Made by a program: the position numbers and the translations under genes
The notes under the pieces: generated by a model
The model's database searches: none
What the model saw: the letters and a program-made list of their open reading frames with translations, nothing else
What the model was told of the DNA's origin: nothing
From: Syncephalis plumigaleata
Lineage: Eukaryota > Zoopagomycota > Zoopagomycetes > Zoopagales > Piptocephalidaceae
Direction of reading: 5' to 3'
Assembly: GCA_025201365.1 (NCBI GenBank)
Contig: JAIXMF010000002.1
Location: 620,001 to 684,000 of the forward strand
DNA length: 64,000 nt
Shown here: positions 46,946-57,568 of the stretch, piece by piece
How positions within the stretch are numbered: position 1 is the stretch's first letter
Layout: each line of letters begins with the position of its first letter

Positions 46946-47486
46946 CAGACTTTTTCCATCCAATTTGCGCAGTTAGCCATTTGTTGTTACGAATAAATAA
47001 TAGTTATAATAACACTTACGTATTTTGTGGTGTGGCAGCGATAACTCCACGGTTAATTTGTTTTTCGTTGTTTGGACCCCCGTTGTCCTTGTCCTTCTTT
47101 CTTTGAACGCTTAGAAGGAACGGCACCTCGTTGGAATTGTGTTGGAATATGACCATCAGCACGATGACTGCGGATAATCTGAATAAAATTCAGACATGCT
47201 GCCATATCCCGATTCCATACACGATACTCAATAGCTACTTGTAAGTACATGACATGGCAATATCCAACTATACTAGTACACTTGTATCATCTACCTTATA
47301 GAATTGATGATGATAGTTATCACTATCAATAAATGATCCATTACTGAATACTGAATTGTTATTATTATCGTGCTGTATCAATTGGCATTTCTATGATGAT
47401 AATAGTGTTAACAATTGTGCAAATCTACTTATTAATGAACAGCAAATGTTAAAGGATAAATGCGCAAAATGGATGGAAAAACACTG
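46946..47486 (-). mobile_element. Short TA-flanked DNA transposon, copy 2 (MITE-like, Tc1/mariner-type ends)
   Basis: 541-bp relative of the element at 33730-34269, with the same CAGACTTTTTCC and GGAAAAACACTG ends and TA on both sides. Similarity covers the whole length. It lies between the tRNA-Ser gene and DCP2. It too lacks a transposase. In this copy the Fanzor-like remnant stays open for its full length, so it may be the younger or less decayed insertion. Confidence 0.82.
47053..47250 (-). pseudogene. Fanzor/TnpB-like C-terminal fragment, open copy
   Basis: A 65-codon open segment with YRVWNRDMAACLNFIQII, then GHIPTQFQRGAVPSKRSK and a basic Gly/Gln tail to the stop. The N-R-D-x-x-A-C-L-N core fits RuvC-III of TnpB/Fanzor. 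It lacks RuvC-I and RuvC-II and most of the zinc ribbon, so it cannot be a working nuclease alone. The 107 bp from its stop to the transposon end is the stretch that in Fanzor elements usually encodes the guide (omega) RNA. Confidence 0.55.
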
Positions 47487-47488
47487 TA

Positions 47489-47923
47489 ATACTATGACTA
47501 GCAAAAGGGAAGTGATAATACGAACACATATTAAAATGATTCGTATTATGTAGTGGCGCATTTATTTCTCCTCACTCTTCTTTAACCGTTTAAATAATCA
47601 CTCTATCGCCTCATCTGTCAACATTGGTCGTCTGGTGTTATACTATACGTAGATAGCAGACATTCCCGAGTGTCTCGCGAGTTTCTACCCAGTTGTAAGC
47701 CATATAAAATACCAAGCTGGACTTTGGAATGCACGGTGCATTCCGTCTACCGAACAAAAAAGTCGTATCACTTTTCTTCAACTTTCAACAACCACGTCAA
47801 TCTGTGAATACATATATCTAGTCACGTTAGACCGCGTACATCCCCGGAGTATCTTTCTTTCTTTTTCTGTTTTCTGCATTGCACTAGCGAAGTAAAGGGG
47901 CAAGGAGTATTGACTGCGCTTAC
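47489..47923. other. Upstream region of DCP2
   Basis: About 435 bp between the transposon and the DCP2 start codon. It has pyrimidine tracts (CTTTCTTTCTTTTTC near 47850) and no gene. It probably carries the DCP2 promoter. Confidence 0.5.
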
Positions 47924-49980
47924 ATGATGGCATTTGCGACGGCAACCTTCGTGGAGGTACTCGATGATTTGTCAAGGTCAGTAATAATATGGGCACGCTT
48001 ACTCCTGTGCAATTATTAAATACGACAATGTAGTCGGTTTATTATTAATGTTCCCGACGAGGAACTTGCATCTGTGGAGCGAATCTGCTTTCAAGTCGAG
48101 CAAGCACACTGGTATTACGAGGACTTTATTCGAGAGCAAAATCCGAGTCTACCTAGCTTCTCGCTTAAACAGTTTTCCGCGAAAAATATCCTTTATATGA
48201 CGCGCATCATTAGCGTACATCTATTGCTAGAGAGCATCCTTAACTCGTAGCATCTACTTTTCCGACATTGTCCATTGTTGCAGCACTGGGCGGATGAACA
48301 TGAGAAAGCGTACGGCGATTTCCTTACCTATAAATTCCGCGTACCAGTATGCGGTGCCATCATTCTCAATGAGACGCTAGACAAGTGTCTACTAGTCAAA
48401 GGCTGGACCTCAAAGGCCGGATGGGGATTTCCACGCGGCAAAATCAACAAGGATGAGTCGTATGCCAGTTGTGCCGCACGAGAGGTGAGCATTACACCAG
48501 TGGATGAATCCGTAAATGACACATTCATCATCGTTAACGGTATAGACGATCATTCCACTAATAATAATAATAATTAGGTAATGGAAGAGACCGGGTTTGA
48601 CTTGTCGCCACTAATCGACGAGGAGATATACCTGGAGCGTACCATTCGAGAGCAGCATATTCGATTGTTCATCATACCAGGTATTCCGGAGAAAACTCAG
48701 TTTAATCCGCAAACACGTAAAGAAATCAGTGTATGTTTAATCGCGTGGATCCTAGAGCGTATCGATTAATCAGTTATATTGTAAAATAGAAAATATCATG
48801 GTATAAACTGTTGGATTTGCCAACCTATCGTGTTAAACGCGATACAAATCAGAATACAAATGTAGCATCATCGACAGCGGCGGCAGCAGCAGCAGCTCAC
48901 GGTGCAAATAACAATAACAATAATCGTAATCGATTCTATATGGTGATTCCTTTTGTAAAGTAAGTATTCGTAATAATGGCTAGTAAATGATAATTTCTTA
49001 CCATTTTGTTTCACCTTCTCATTACTACCATTAGTGACTTGCGTCGATGGATTGAACGTAGGCGTCAGGGCGATGCTGCGTCCAGTGCATCTGCTTCTAG
49101 ACGTGGCTCATTAGCCTGTACCGTGACATCTAATGTCTCTAATGCAACTAGCCATGTAGATGTCGATAGTGAGCGGATACAGATAATGCAGAATAACAAG
49201 AATCGTCAAGGCGGACAGGGCAAAAAAGAGCATCGTAGAACGCGTAGTAAATATCAAAATGAGCAAACGCACATGCAGCAATTGGTGGAACAGCATGCAA
49301 CACATCCAGTTGATAGTAATGCTGCCCTACTAGAATACCTGAATAAGATGTCTAATAGTTCCACATCCAAGACCAATACTACCAATGCGTTATTCCAATT
49401 GAACGGCTTATCTGACGATGTAAACATGTCGAATCAACACTTACATCCTCATCAGCAAAGAGTATCACCGGCGATACTGCCCATTACTCATCAGATACCA
49501 ATTAATGACCAGTCTAATAATGCAGGTGATCGATTACTTGCAGCACTTCAAGGTAAACCTGTAATGGATAACGTTGCTAATTATTCGATGCCACCACCAC
49601 CACCACCACCGCCGCCATCGCAACCACAAGCATCTCCCTTAGTATCTCATGTTCCCGTAAATCTAGTAGAATCAGCACATGGCAATAATAGTAATGCCAT
49701 TGCGTACAACACACCAGTATATAATTACTCGCCAGGACATGGTCCATCTGGACAGTATTCACATGTTTACGCATCATCAGAGACATCATTACCGCAGTTA
49801 CCACCATCTCTACCGCAAAATAATTATCATGCATACGGTGTTCAATTCTCCTCTAGTAATAATGCTGTAGCTCATGGTGTTGCCACTGATGGTATTAGCA
49901 ATAATAATAGTAGTAATAATATGCCATCAGCATCAACATCGACTGCACTGGCATTGCTGGATATTCTACGTCCAAAATAA
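47924..49980 (+). CDS. mRNA-decapping enzyme Dcp2
   Basis: Catalytic subunit that removes the m7G cap in mRNA decay, with Dcp1. Six exons give 566 aa: 47924-47976, 48034-48185, 48258-48484, 48578-48730, 48790-48959 and 49035-49980. The regulatory domain reads VDDL-type [40 protein letters not shown] and [15 protein letters not shown]. The Nudix box is [20 protein letters not shown] followed by VMEETGFDL. Box B includes [20 protein letters not shown] and [18 protein letters not shown]. The long C-terminal tail is low complexity with a proline run (near 49592). The second intron starts AT and ends AC (see separate entry); all the others are GT-AG. A working enzyme is expected. Confidence 0.95.
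48186..48257 (+). other. U12-type AT-AC intron in DCP2
   Basis: 72-nt intron beginning ATATCCTTT, the exact consensus of minor-spliceosome AT-AC donors, and ending AC. The branch motif TCCTTAAC (48237-48244) lies 13 nt from the end, the usual distance. Splicing here gives FSAKIFRHCPLL, which agrees with fission yeast Dcp2; no GT-AG alternative restores that frame. The genome should therefore code for U11, U12, U4atac and U6atac snRNAs. Confidence 0.92.
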
Positions 49981-50166
49981 TATTCGGGATTCAGGATATT
50001 GACCGATACTGTTGCGCTTTTCATTGTATGTAGCTTAGGAGCACTTGATAGCACTAATTAAAGTATTTTACACGCTTAAGCATCTTTTATTCCTATTGAT
50101 TAAGCGTAATAGATGATATAATTTGATAAGATCATAATGATTTCTTGTAATCAAGTGTAAGCTAAA

Positions 50167-51174
50167 TTATAATGTGGCCAAGAATGCTTCCACCGGATCT
50201 ATTACACTTTCTGCCCGACGACTCTCCTTGCTGTATCTTCGTACACCCATCAAGGGCGGTGAATACACAATAGGTGCAGCTATCGTTGCTAGACACGCTG
50301 GCATAGGAGTGGTATGTCGCTTAGATTCATTTGTCCTGGGGATATGTGGAATGGTAGCAGTAGCAGCAGTAGTAGCAGCAGTAGTAGCAGGAGCAGCAAC
50401 AGTAGCAGGAGCAGCAACAGCAGGAGGTGGTAGTTTTTTAGTAGTATCAATCTCATCATTACTCGTAGAATGAGGTTTGTCGTATGTAAAATGTTTATCT
50501 TGCTTAACGACCGGGTTTGATCGAATGTAATTCTTCTCGGCATATCCGAGGCGACTGATCATCTCGGTTAATGATTGTTTAAGTTGCAGTTTGGCCGCAC
50601 TGATTAGCTCTTTCCTTGCTCCACGATAAATCGCTAAGCGTTGTAGTAGATCGTTGCACTCGGTATTGGAGTTGATACGTTGACATAGACGACGTACGCG
50701 GTAACAGAAACTTTCTACGGATTCATTCGAATCTTGCACGGTATTCAAAAGTTCCTCGTCCCATATCTCAATCCAGTAGAGTGTACAGAAGCGCAATCGG
50801 AACTGTTCCACGAATCCTGGCTCATCTAAGGATCCCGAACACCAAACCAATGTGGTTGACTGATTATCACATAGCTGAGTCCATGCATAGGCCGTTTCTT
50901 CTAGGTAGAAAAAGACGTAGTATAGCTTCGTAGCGTCGTTCCAACGATTAAAGCGTGCCACTCGCTCGTATGCCTCTAGCCAATTCATTGGATCCTCGTC
51001 AGGTCTACCGTGAAATACGGGTGGCGAAACAAAATTGGGCAGACTACCACCTAGTTTATTCATATCTACTGTTGGCCATTGCAATACGCTATTGTATCCA
51101 TTGACTCTAGCGGGACTAGCACACTCGGTGGTTGCTGCCATTATAGTTGCAGTTGCTTCGGTAAGGTTATCCAT
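50167..51174 (-). CDS. Lone retroelement-type Gag gene
   Basis: An intact 335-aa frame starting MDNLTEATATIMAATTE. Residues 55-215 or so look like a Ty3-type retrotransposon Gag region: VFHGRPDEDPMNWLEAYERV, FYLEETAYAWTQL, FVEQFRLRFCTL and a SVESFCYRVRRLCQRI helix. An Ala/Thr/Pro-rich stretch follows, and no zinc knuckle, protease or polymerase follows. I see no LTR around it, and it differs from the Gag of the Ty3/Gypsy copy nearby. It appears whole. It is either a fossil Gag left after loss of the rest, or a domesticated capsid-type gene; I cannot decide from this window. Confidence 0.75.
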   Translation of the reverse strand: MDNLTEATATIMAATTECASPARVNGYNSVLQWPTVDMNKLGGSLPNFVSPPVFHGRPDEDPMNWLEAYERVARFNRWNDATKLYYVFFYLEETAYAWTQLCDNQSTTLVWCSGSLDEPGFVEQFRLRFCTLYWIEIWDEELLNTVQDSNESVESFCYRVRRLCQRINSNTECNDLLQRLAIYRGARKELISAAKLQLKQSLTEMISRLGYAEKNYIRSNPVVKQDKHFTYDKPHSTSNDEIDTTKKLPPPAVAAPATVAAPATTAATTAATATIPHIPRTNESKRHTTPMPACLATIAAPIVYSPPLMGVRRYSKESRRAESVIDPVEAFLATL

Positions 51175-51998
51175 GTTGCTTAATGATAATATTCTGCACG
51201 ATCTAGTATGCACTATCAACCTTAGTAATTCAAGAAAGAATGGAGGTGGAAACCGATGAGATACCAATGAGGAAATGCTTGTACTTGTAATTCAAAAATA
51301 GGTATTGAAAATGGCAAGGGAGCACAACAAGTACTACGATAACGTGCTAAATTTATTCGCAATGCTTATTCGACTGGTATCACAAAATGATGCTTCCCAT
51401 AGTGCCCATCCCTACATGCACTATAATGCAACAGAATGCAGTGTGTCTATCATTCTTCTATACACACACAAATAGATAGATACACAGAGAGATAGATAGC
51501 TTTCAATGGGATAGAACTGTGAAATTAGTGGTAAGCATATTTTTATGTAGTAATTATAAATAAAACTAACATTATCATCATAGTGTAGCGAGTAGTAGAT
51601 TCTAGTTTATATTGATTTCTTTTAATGCATTACTGCAACATACTAGTAGTGAATACGTAATTAGTCAAAAGGGGAATGATATACTACCGATAATTATAAA
51701 ATGGAATTGCTAAATTGCTAATAGTGTGCATTATCAATCTGCAGGGGGAGGGAAGAGGAAGGAGGAGAATAACCAAATCTCAATGTAAGTTCCCAATCTT
51801 AGCATTATTTAATGCATTGGCTCATACGTACAATAAAGACACAATCGTTAACACGTATTGCATGTTGCAATATTCTAGTAGCAGCAAGTTTGCATGTAGA
51901 CTACAGTGATTATTGTTCTGTGAACATGTATAATAAGCAAGCATTATGTTTGATTATGATTACAACAGTGTTAATGATTTATTCGATCATTAATCAAT
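51175..51998. other. Intergenic region
   Basis: About 820 bp, AT-rich, with a GATAGATAG-type simple repeat near 51473-51499. No LTR or gene is recognisable. It separates the lone Gag gene from the oxidoreductase. Confidence 0.5.
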
Positions 51999-53906
51999 TT
52001 ACATCTGATCAGCTGTTAGTGCATTACTAGCAATAAATTTACCGAGCAGTACATCAAGCAGTCCATTGTAGTCGTCCTTTACATACTGGCTTTGAGATGC
52101 CTTGTTGGATTCAGCATGAATCACTTTCTTGTTGAGCAATCGTTGAGCAAGTAACTGGCCACATCCGAGTGCCATCATTACACCATGACCACTCAGTGCG
52201 CCGCACACCCATAGTCCACTTAGTTCATGCTGCTTATTGTCATGCGAAACTGCGCCTATCATAGGATGGTTGTTATTAGTTTTACAATAATAGCCGGTAT
52301 GAATGGAATGTACGCAGTCTAGCATCTGATCGGGTGACCAATCATCTGGCATGTATGCTTTCAATCGAGGGAACAAGGGCAGTAATCCTTGTAGGACGTT
52401 GGCAGGGTATTCATTTGGTACTTTTGGTGGAATAGTAAACTCTTTATCCATTACTGCATTTTTTAATTTCTCTTCTGATGATGAGGAGTATGCTTGTCGT
52501 TGAGTATCATAAGTCCATACCGCAGTAAATTGTCTAGTTGTTGTTGTTAGTAATAATATGACTGTAGTATCATGTTCATCTTACCTTGACGCCATAGTGC
52601 TATTCTTCATTTGTGCAATAGGTGGACACCATGGACGACAGTGTATATTAGGAGGGAAGACACTGGTTGCTTCAGGATTATTTCCCGTTTGTACTTTAAT
52701 TGGATCCGACCAGTATAACCAGGACCGCCATGATGATGGTCCAGCAGCTAAAGGATCATTGAATAGTACCTAATTTACAATCGATTACGATGAATGATTA
52801 CTATATGTCTTTTTCTTCCTACTTACACGACCGTGCGGCTCATTGATTACTGCAAAGTCAATATCGAGCTGCTCACCTAGAATTGGCAGGTAAGGACCTA
52901 CAGCAAGTATAATGGTGGCTGTTTGTATAGTTTGCTCTTTATTTGTAATTTCATCACGAACAGCTGCTGCTACCACTTTCTTGCTCTAAAAAACAAGTCC
53001 AAATTGATCAGTTAACTAATTATAGTGATGCTATTCACTCGTTACCTTATTTGTCATGCTATTATGATGATTATCCGACTCATAGATGATATCGGTCAAT
53101 TTGATATTCGTGGCTATTGTGACATTTCCTAGTATCTTGGCACGCTCTGCTATGTAATGTCCAAATGCGACTGGATTCAAATGTCCAGCATTGCGTACAT
53201 GTAGCATTGCGCGTACGTCATCCAATGCAAGATCTTGATGATGAGTGTCATCTTCGGTACTCTTTATTCCAGACGAGCTATTTGACGTTTGTTGCTTCTG
53301 AAGCACTTGACGAATAATGCTCCTACAACTGATAACGTCAATGCCGTCATGTCGATTGAAATAGGCATCAAAGTCGAATGTATCCTCTGGATTACCCTCC
53401 AAGTGGATAGGGCTACCTGGTTGCCATGGATGACCATTCAGCCATATTGGTCCTGTACACTAATTAGTTATTTACAAATAGCTGATACAATGCCACGTAC
53501 CACCACCATTGGCACTTGCTTTCGATGCTTGTTCAAGATAGACCAGAGTATGCTCGGTACGAGCACTTAGCATGGTATAACCATCGTCTAGGAACTCGAT
53601 CGATGTTGCATCGCCATCATTGATTTCCTCTCGCATTAATGCGATACTAGTACGCGCTAGCCTTCCCATCTCGGCACTTTCCGGCCACCAGCAACGAAAT
53701 CCACCACCGGCTGCAGCCGTGGTTACGGAACATATTGTCGGTGCTTGTTCTACCACTAGAATACGACATGATGGCTGGATACGTGCTATTCCATGGGCAG
53801 CAGCAAGTCCAGCAATACCTGCACCTATAATGAGTATATCTGTTGCGTTGGGTAGTTCCACGACTGGAATGGAGGATCCAGCGGATGAATCAATATTGAA
53901 TAGCAT
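51999..53906 (-). CDS. FAD-dependent oxidoreductase (DAO family)
   Basis: Flavin enzyme of the D-amino-acid-oxidase/sarcosine-oxidase type. Near the N terminus the dinucleotide-binding fold reads DILIIGAGIAGLAAAHGIA, and RILVVEQ supplies the acidic end of strand 2. AGGGFRCWWPESAEMGRLAR forms the flavin-side loop. Further exons include AMLHVRNAGHLNPVAFGHYI, TIILAVGPYLP, a PIWLNGHPWQPG segment, and the C-terminal GLWVCGALSGHGVMMALGCG that closes over the FAD. Four or so short introns occur. There is no clear targeting signal (MLFNIDSSAGSSIPVVEL). The substrate cannot be read from the sequence. Confidence 0.85.
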
Positions 53907-53934
53907 TTTGAACTTAATTGACAAGCAATATGGA

Positions 53935-53967
<33 letters not shown>

Positions 53968-54858
53968 CTAGCATGATTAAATAAAGTCCATTAGCTAGCT
54001 AATTCGTAAAGGGGCATGCACTGCTGACGTAGCATTTTCAATGATAATGTAACCATCTACCTGTCACGCTGAACTCATTAGGTGATACAGTAATAGTTAC
54101 ACGATAGTGATTAGTTAAAACATCAAGAAGTTGGGGTAATCCTTCTTTCTATTGTAGATACAAGTGCGCCATTTCCTTTATTTCAGCTTTATCAATACAT
54201 TTAGAATCAATTGCTTGTATCATCATTGCATCATGTAGTTGTTATTGGGAAACTAAGCAATGACGAGTTGCTTCTATCAAGTGTTCACATGAACGAGAAA
54301 TAATAACAATCTTTATTACAATGATGACGATGATGTTGATATTGATCGTAATATACAATTCTTCATAAATACTTGTACTTACACGACACGACCATCCATT
54401 TCTACGCGTATCCGTTTACTTCGAATCGACATCTAATAAACTGCATATTAAAACTGCCAGAAACTAGCCTCACGTGGCATGCTTCTCGTTTTGAACCAAT
54501 CAAGTCGCGCCGCGAATCCTATCCAATACGAGCACTGGCCTTTCACGTGTCGAGACGCACATACACGCACATACACGCAAGCAACTCATAAATCTACGTC
54601 GATTCAGGGCCATTCTTATTAGCGTTTGGCTTTTTCTCTCCCGTTTTCTACCTATACTACTTCACCTATATTACCTCTTTCCACTTTACTGTTAGTATTG
54701 TCGTTATTATCCATCAAATACTAAAGTCGACAATATACTAAGCTTCATACCTATCCTCTCACTCACCCAAACACAAACACAAACACACACATATATACAT
54801 ACACACTGCTGGTCTGTATATCGTCGGGATATTCTTGTAAAGTTTCCGTTTGTTTGCT
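53907..54858. other. Intergenic region with GAT repeat
   Basis: About 950 bp between divergent genes. A (GAT)n tract runs through 53935-53967, just upstream of the oxidoreductase start. CA-rich microsatellites lie near 54770-54800, before the next gene. No coding segment is convincing. Confidence 0.55.
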
Positions 54859-57453
54859 ATGACCGAGGCGCGAAAACGCAATAGACGTGCAAAGAAACAG
54901 GGAGACAAGGCCACGCCTCCTACCTCTCCCTTACTTGGTGAGTTTATAAGCTAATTGTGTGGAGACGTTGGTAGTATGATTTGAGATGATCTACTACTAC
55001 TAGTCGTGTATCTGTAAAGAAAATGATAACACGACCAAGACTAGTTCGTCTAATAAACGTAGCATATCACTGTTCAATATTGCCATCAATGATACATTGC
55101 TTCTTCTTCTGCTTCTTCTTCTTCTACTAACAATAATAATGATGTCATTTGTTTATTTATAGATAAATCGGATATCCTAGACATTGCCCAATCCCCCTAC
55201 GAAGAAGTTGATAGTTCATCATCTGGCATGGAGAGTATGCGTCAGACAACAAAAGGTAAACGCAACAAGTCGGCGCCGGTGCCGACTAAGCGTAAACGTT
55301 CCTGCGGATGTCGTCTCTTCACGTTCCGTCGCTTGTTCCTTGCCTTCGTGATTCTGTCGTTTTACGGTGCTTCCGTCTGTCCGCCTGTTGATCAGCTAGC
55401 TTCCTACGCTAATGATCCGGATGTTCCTGAGGTTTGCTCGGTAGTAGCTTACATACCAAAGTTCAACGTATTCCAAGCGTGGTATCAAAGTCGATTGGGT
55501 CCAAAGGTTGAACGCGTCCACGAGGAACACATCAAGCCAGCGATCACTCATGCCACCCAGATCTACAAGGATTCCGTGGAACCGCATGTTGTTAAAGTAT
55601 GGGAATCAGAAATTGCACCCACTGTTGTGCCAATCTACAAGGACAACATCGAGCCAAAATTGCAACGTGCCAGCAAGCTATGGAGTCAACGTTTGCAACC
55701 CGTCTACGTTAATATCGAGAAATATTCGACGCTTGCCTACAACGACTACTTGTACCCTGCGGCGGACACCATCTCTCGTACATTCGCGGAATACGTTAAG
55801 CCACAGCTAGATACCCATGTATGGCCCAGCTACCACCAGTATGTGGCACCGCACGTTCATCAATCAATTGAATGGGCGAATGCTCGTGTCCACGAACAAG
55901 TTCAGCCATGGCTCAGCGATGCCCATGAATATTATCTTGCGAATGTTGCTCCTCATGTCAACAAACTGGTTGCCGATACTACGAAGGTGTATCACACCCA
56001 TGTAGCACCTACCGTGTCGCATGTCTACAAGGAATACGCACATCCTTATGGTAAAAAGGCCTACACCGTTACCAAATTCGTTGTTGTCAACCATGTTAGT
56101 CCCGCTGTACGCGACTATGCTGTTCCAGCAACAAAGCAGGCCTGGTATGGTACTAAGCACGTTTACACGCAGCACTTGCATCCACATGTACAATCGGCCG
56201 GTCAAAAGGTGGTCGAATTATACAATGAACACGCAGCGGCAACCCTGGATCCATATGTCGAGATAGTTCGCAATCGAGGCTATGATGTAATCGCCTATGC
56301 TGGATTTGTCCCAACACAAGCAGAGATTGAAGAAGAAAGAGCAATGCTTGAGGCCGAGGAACGTGCAAAGGCTGAAGCTCTTCGTAAGCAGCGTGCACGC
56401 GAGGAAGCCGAACGCAAAGCTAAGAAGGAAGCCGAACGTAAGGCCAAGGAAGAAGCAGAGCGTAAGGCCAAGGAGGAGGCAGAACGCAAGGCCAAGGAGG
56501 AAGCCGAACGTAAGGCTAAGAAGGAGGCAGAGCGTAAAGCCAAGGAAGAAGCCGAACGTAAAGCTAAAGAGGAAGAAGAACGCAAAGCCAAAGAAGCCAA
56601 AGAAACCAAGCGTAAGGCCAAAGAAGCTGCTGAACGTAAGCGAAAAGAAGAGGAGCTCAAAAAGGAAGAAGAACGTAAGGTCAAAGAGGAAGCCGAGCTA
56701 GAGGCCGAGCGCAAGAAGGAGGAAAAGAAGAAGAAGGAACGCGCTACAAAGAAGACTAAGCAGACGAAGGAAACCAAAGAGTCGCCAGTGAAGGCTGACA
56801 AGAAGAATGATGCTGCTAAGAAGCAAAAGAACGCATCAAAACCAGCTAGCAAGGAAAGCAAGGACACACCAGCTGCTAACAAGAAGAAGGAAGACGCACC
56901 AGCTGCCAAGGTTGATGCTGAGCAATTGAAAGATCTGAAAAAACAGCTAGAGTCGCTGGCCGACATTGTTGAAAAAACAAAGACCAACAATGATGAAGCT
57001 GGTGATAATCCAGTCAATGAAAAGCTCAACGACCTTTTAGGCGATGCCGATTTCAGTATGGAGAACATCTTGCAAAAGGCCATGGATGATGCCATCGCAG
57101 AGCAACGTACCGAGAGTTACAAGGCTTTGAAGAAGCGACAAAAGGAAGCAGAAGAGGCGGGTGAAGAGTTTGATCTGGAAAAGGAGGAGGCTAAGATGGA
57201 AGAGGAGCTGAAGGAAGCAAAGAAGGTGCTTGGTGGTATTTTCAATGAACAGCTACTTGGTAATCTAGGAGCTGATACTGCTGCTGCTGCTAATGATGAG
57301 GATAAGAAAGAAGAGGTAGCAGCTGAGGAAAAACCCAAGAAGGTCAAGGAAGAAGAGGTAAAAAAGACGGAAAAGTCTTCCAAGTCAAAACCACCAGCAG
57401 CATCTGCCAACAAGAAGAAAGCAAAGAAGTCTAAAGCTGGTACTGCTGCTTAG
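54859..57453 (+). CDS. SHE10-like single-pass membrane protein with long coiled coil
   Basis: 789 aa in two exons (54859-54937 and 55163-57453). After a basic N terminus (MTEARKRNRRAKKQGDKATP), one membrane segment lies at RLFLAFVILSFYGASV. About 330 residues follow that repeat a loose pattern of aromatic, Pro and Val helices, such as HIKPAITHATQIYKDSVEPH and VAPHVNKL. The layout recalls fungal SHE10, an ER/cell-surface protein of spore-wall assembly. The second half is a highly charged helix with EERKAKEEAERKAK repeats, then more Lys/Glu-rich sequence ending KAGTAA. The SHE10 link rests on architecture and may be wrong. Expected place: the endomembrane system, with most of the chain on one side. 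Confidence 0.6.
56400..56620 (+). repeat. Tandem coding repeat (AERKAKEE)
   Basis: About eight imperfect copies of a 24-bp unit that codes for eight residues, AERKAKEE. They form a continuous charged helix or coiled coil in the SHE10-like protein. Third codon positions vary, so the repeats are not very recent. Confidence 0.8.
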
Positions 57454-57568
57454 AGCACATTCGAATTGAGGTTTATATTCAATAAATTGTGTTTAGTTTT
57501 CATACATACTACGATTAATGTAAATCGTTTACAAACAAATATGTTATGAGTGAATCCTTCTTATGTTA

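Noticed and set aside
56295-57095. 266-codon Ser/Ala-rich frame antisense to the coiled-coil gene
   Set aside because: Mirror image of Lys/Glu codons in the SHE10-like gene. It has no start or splice context.
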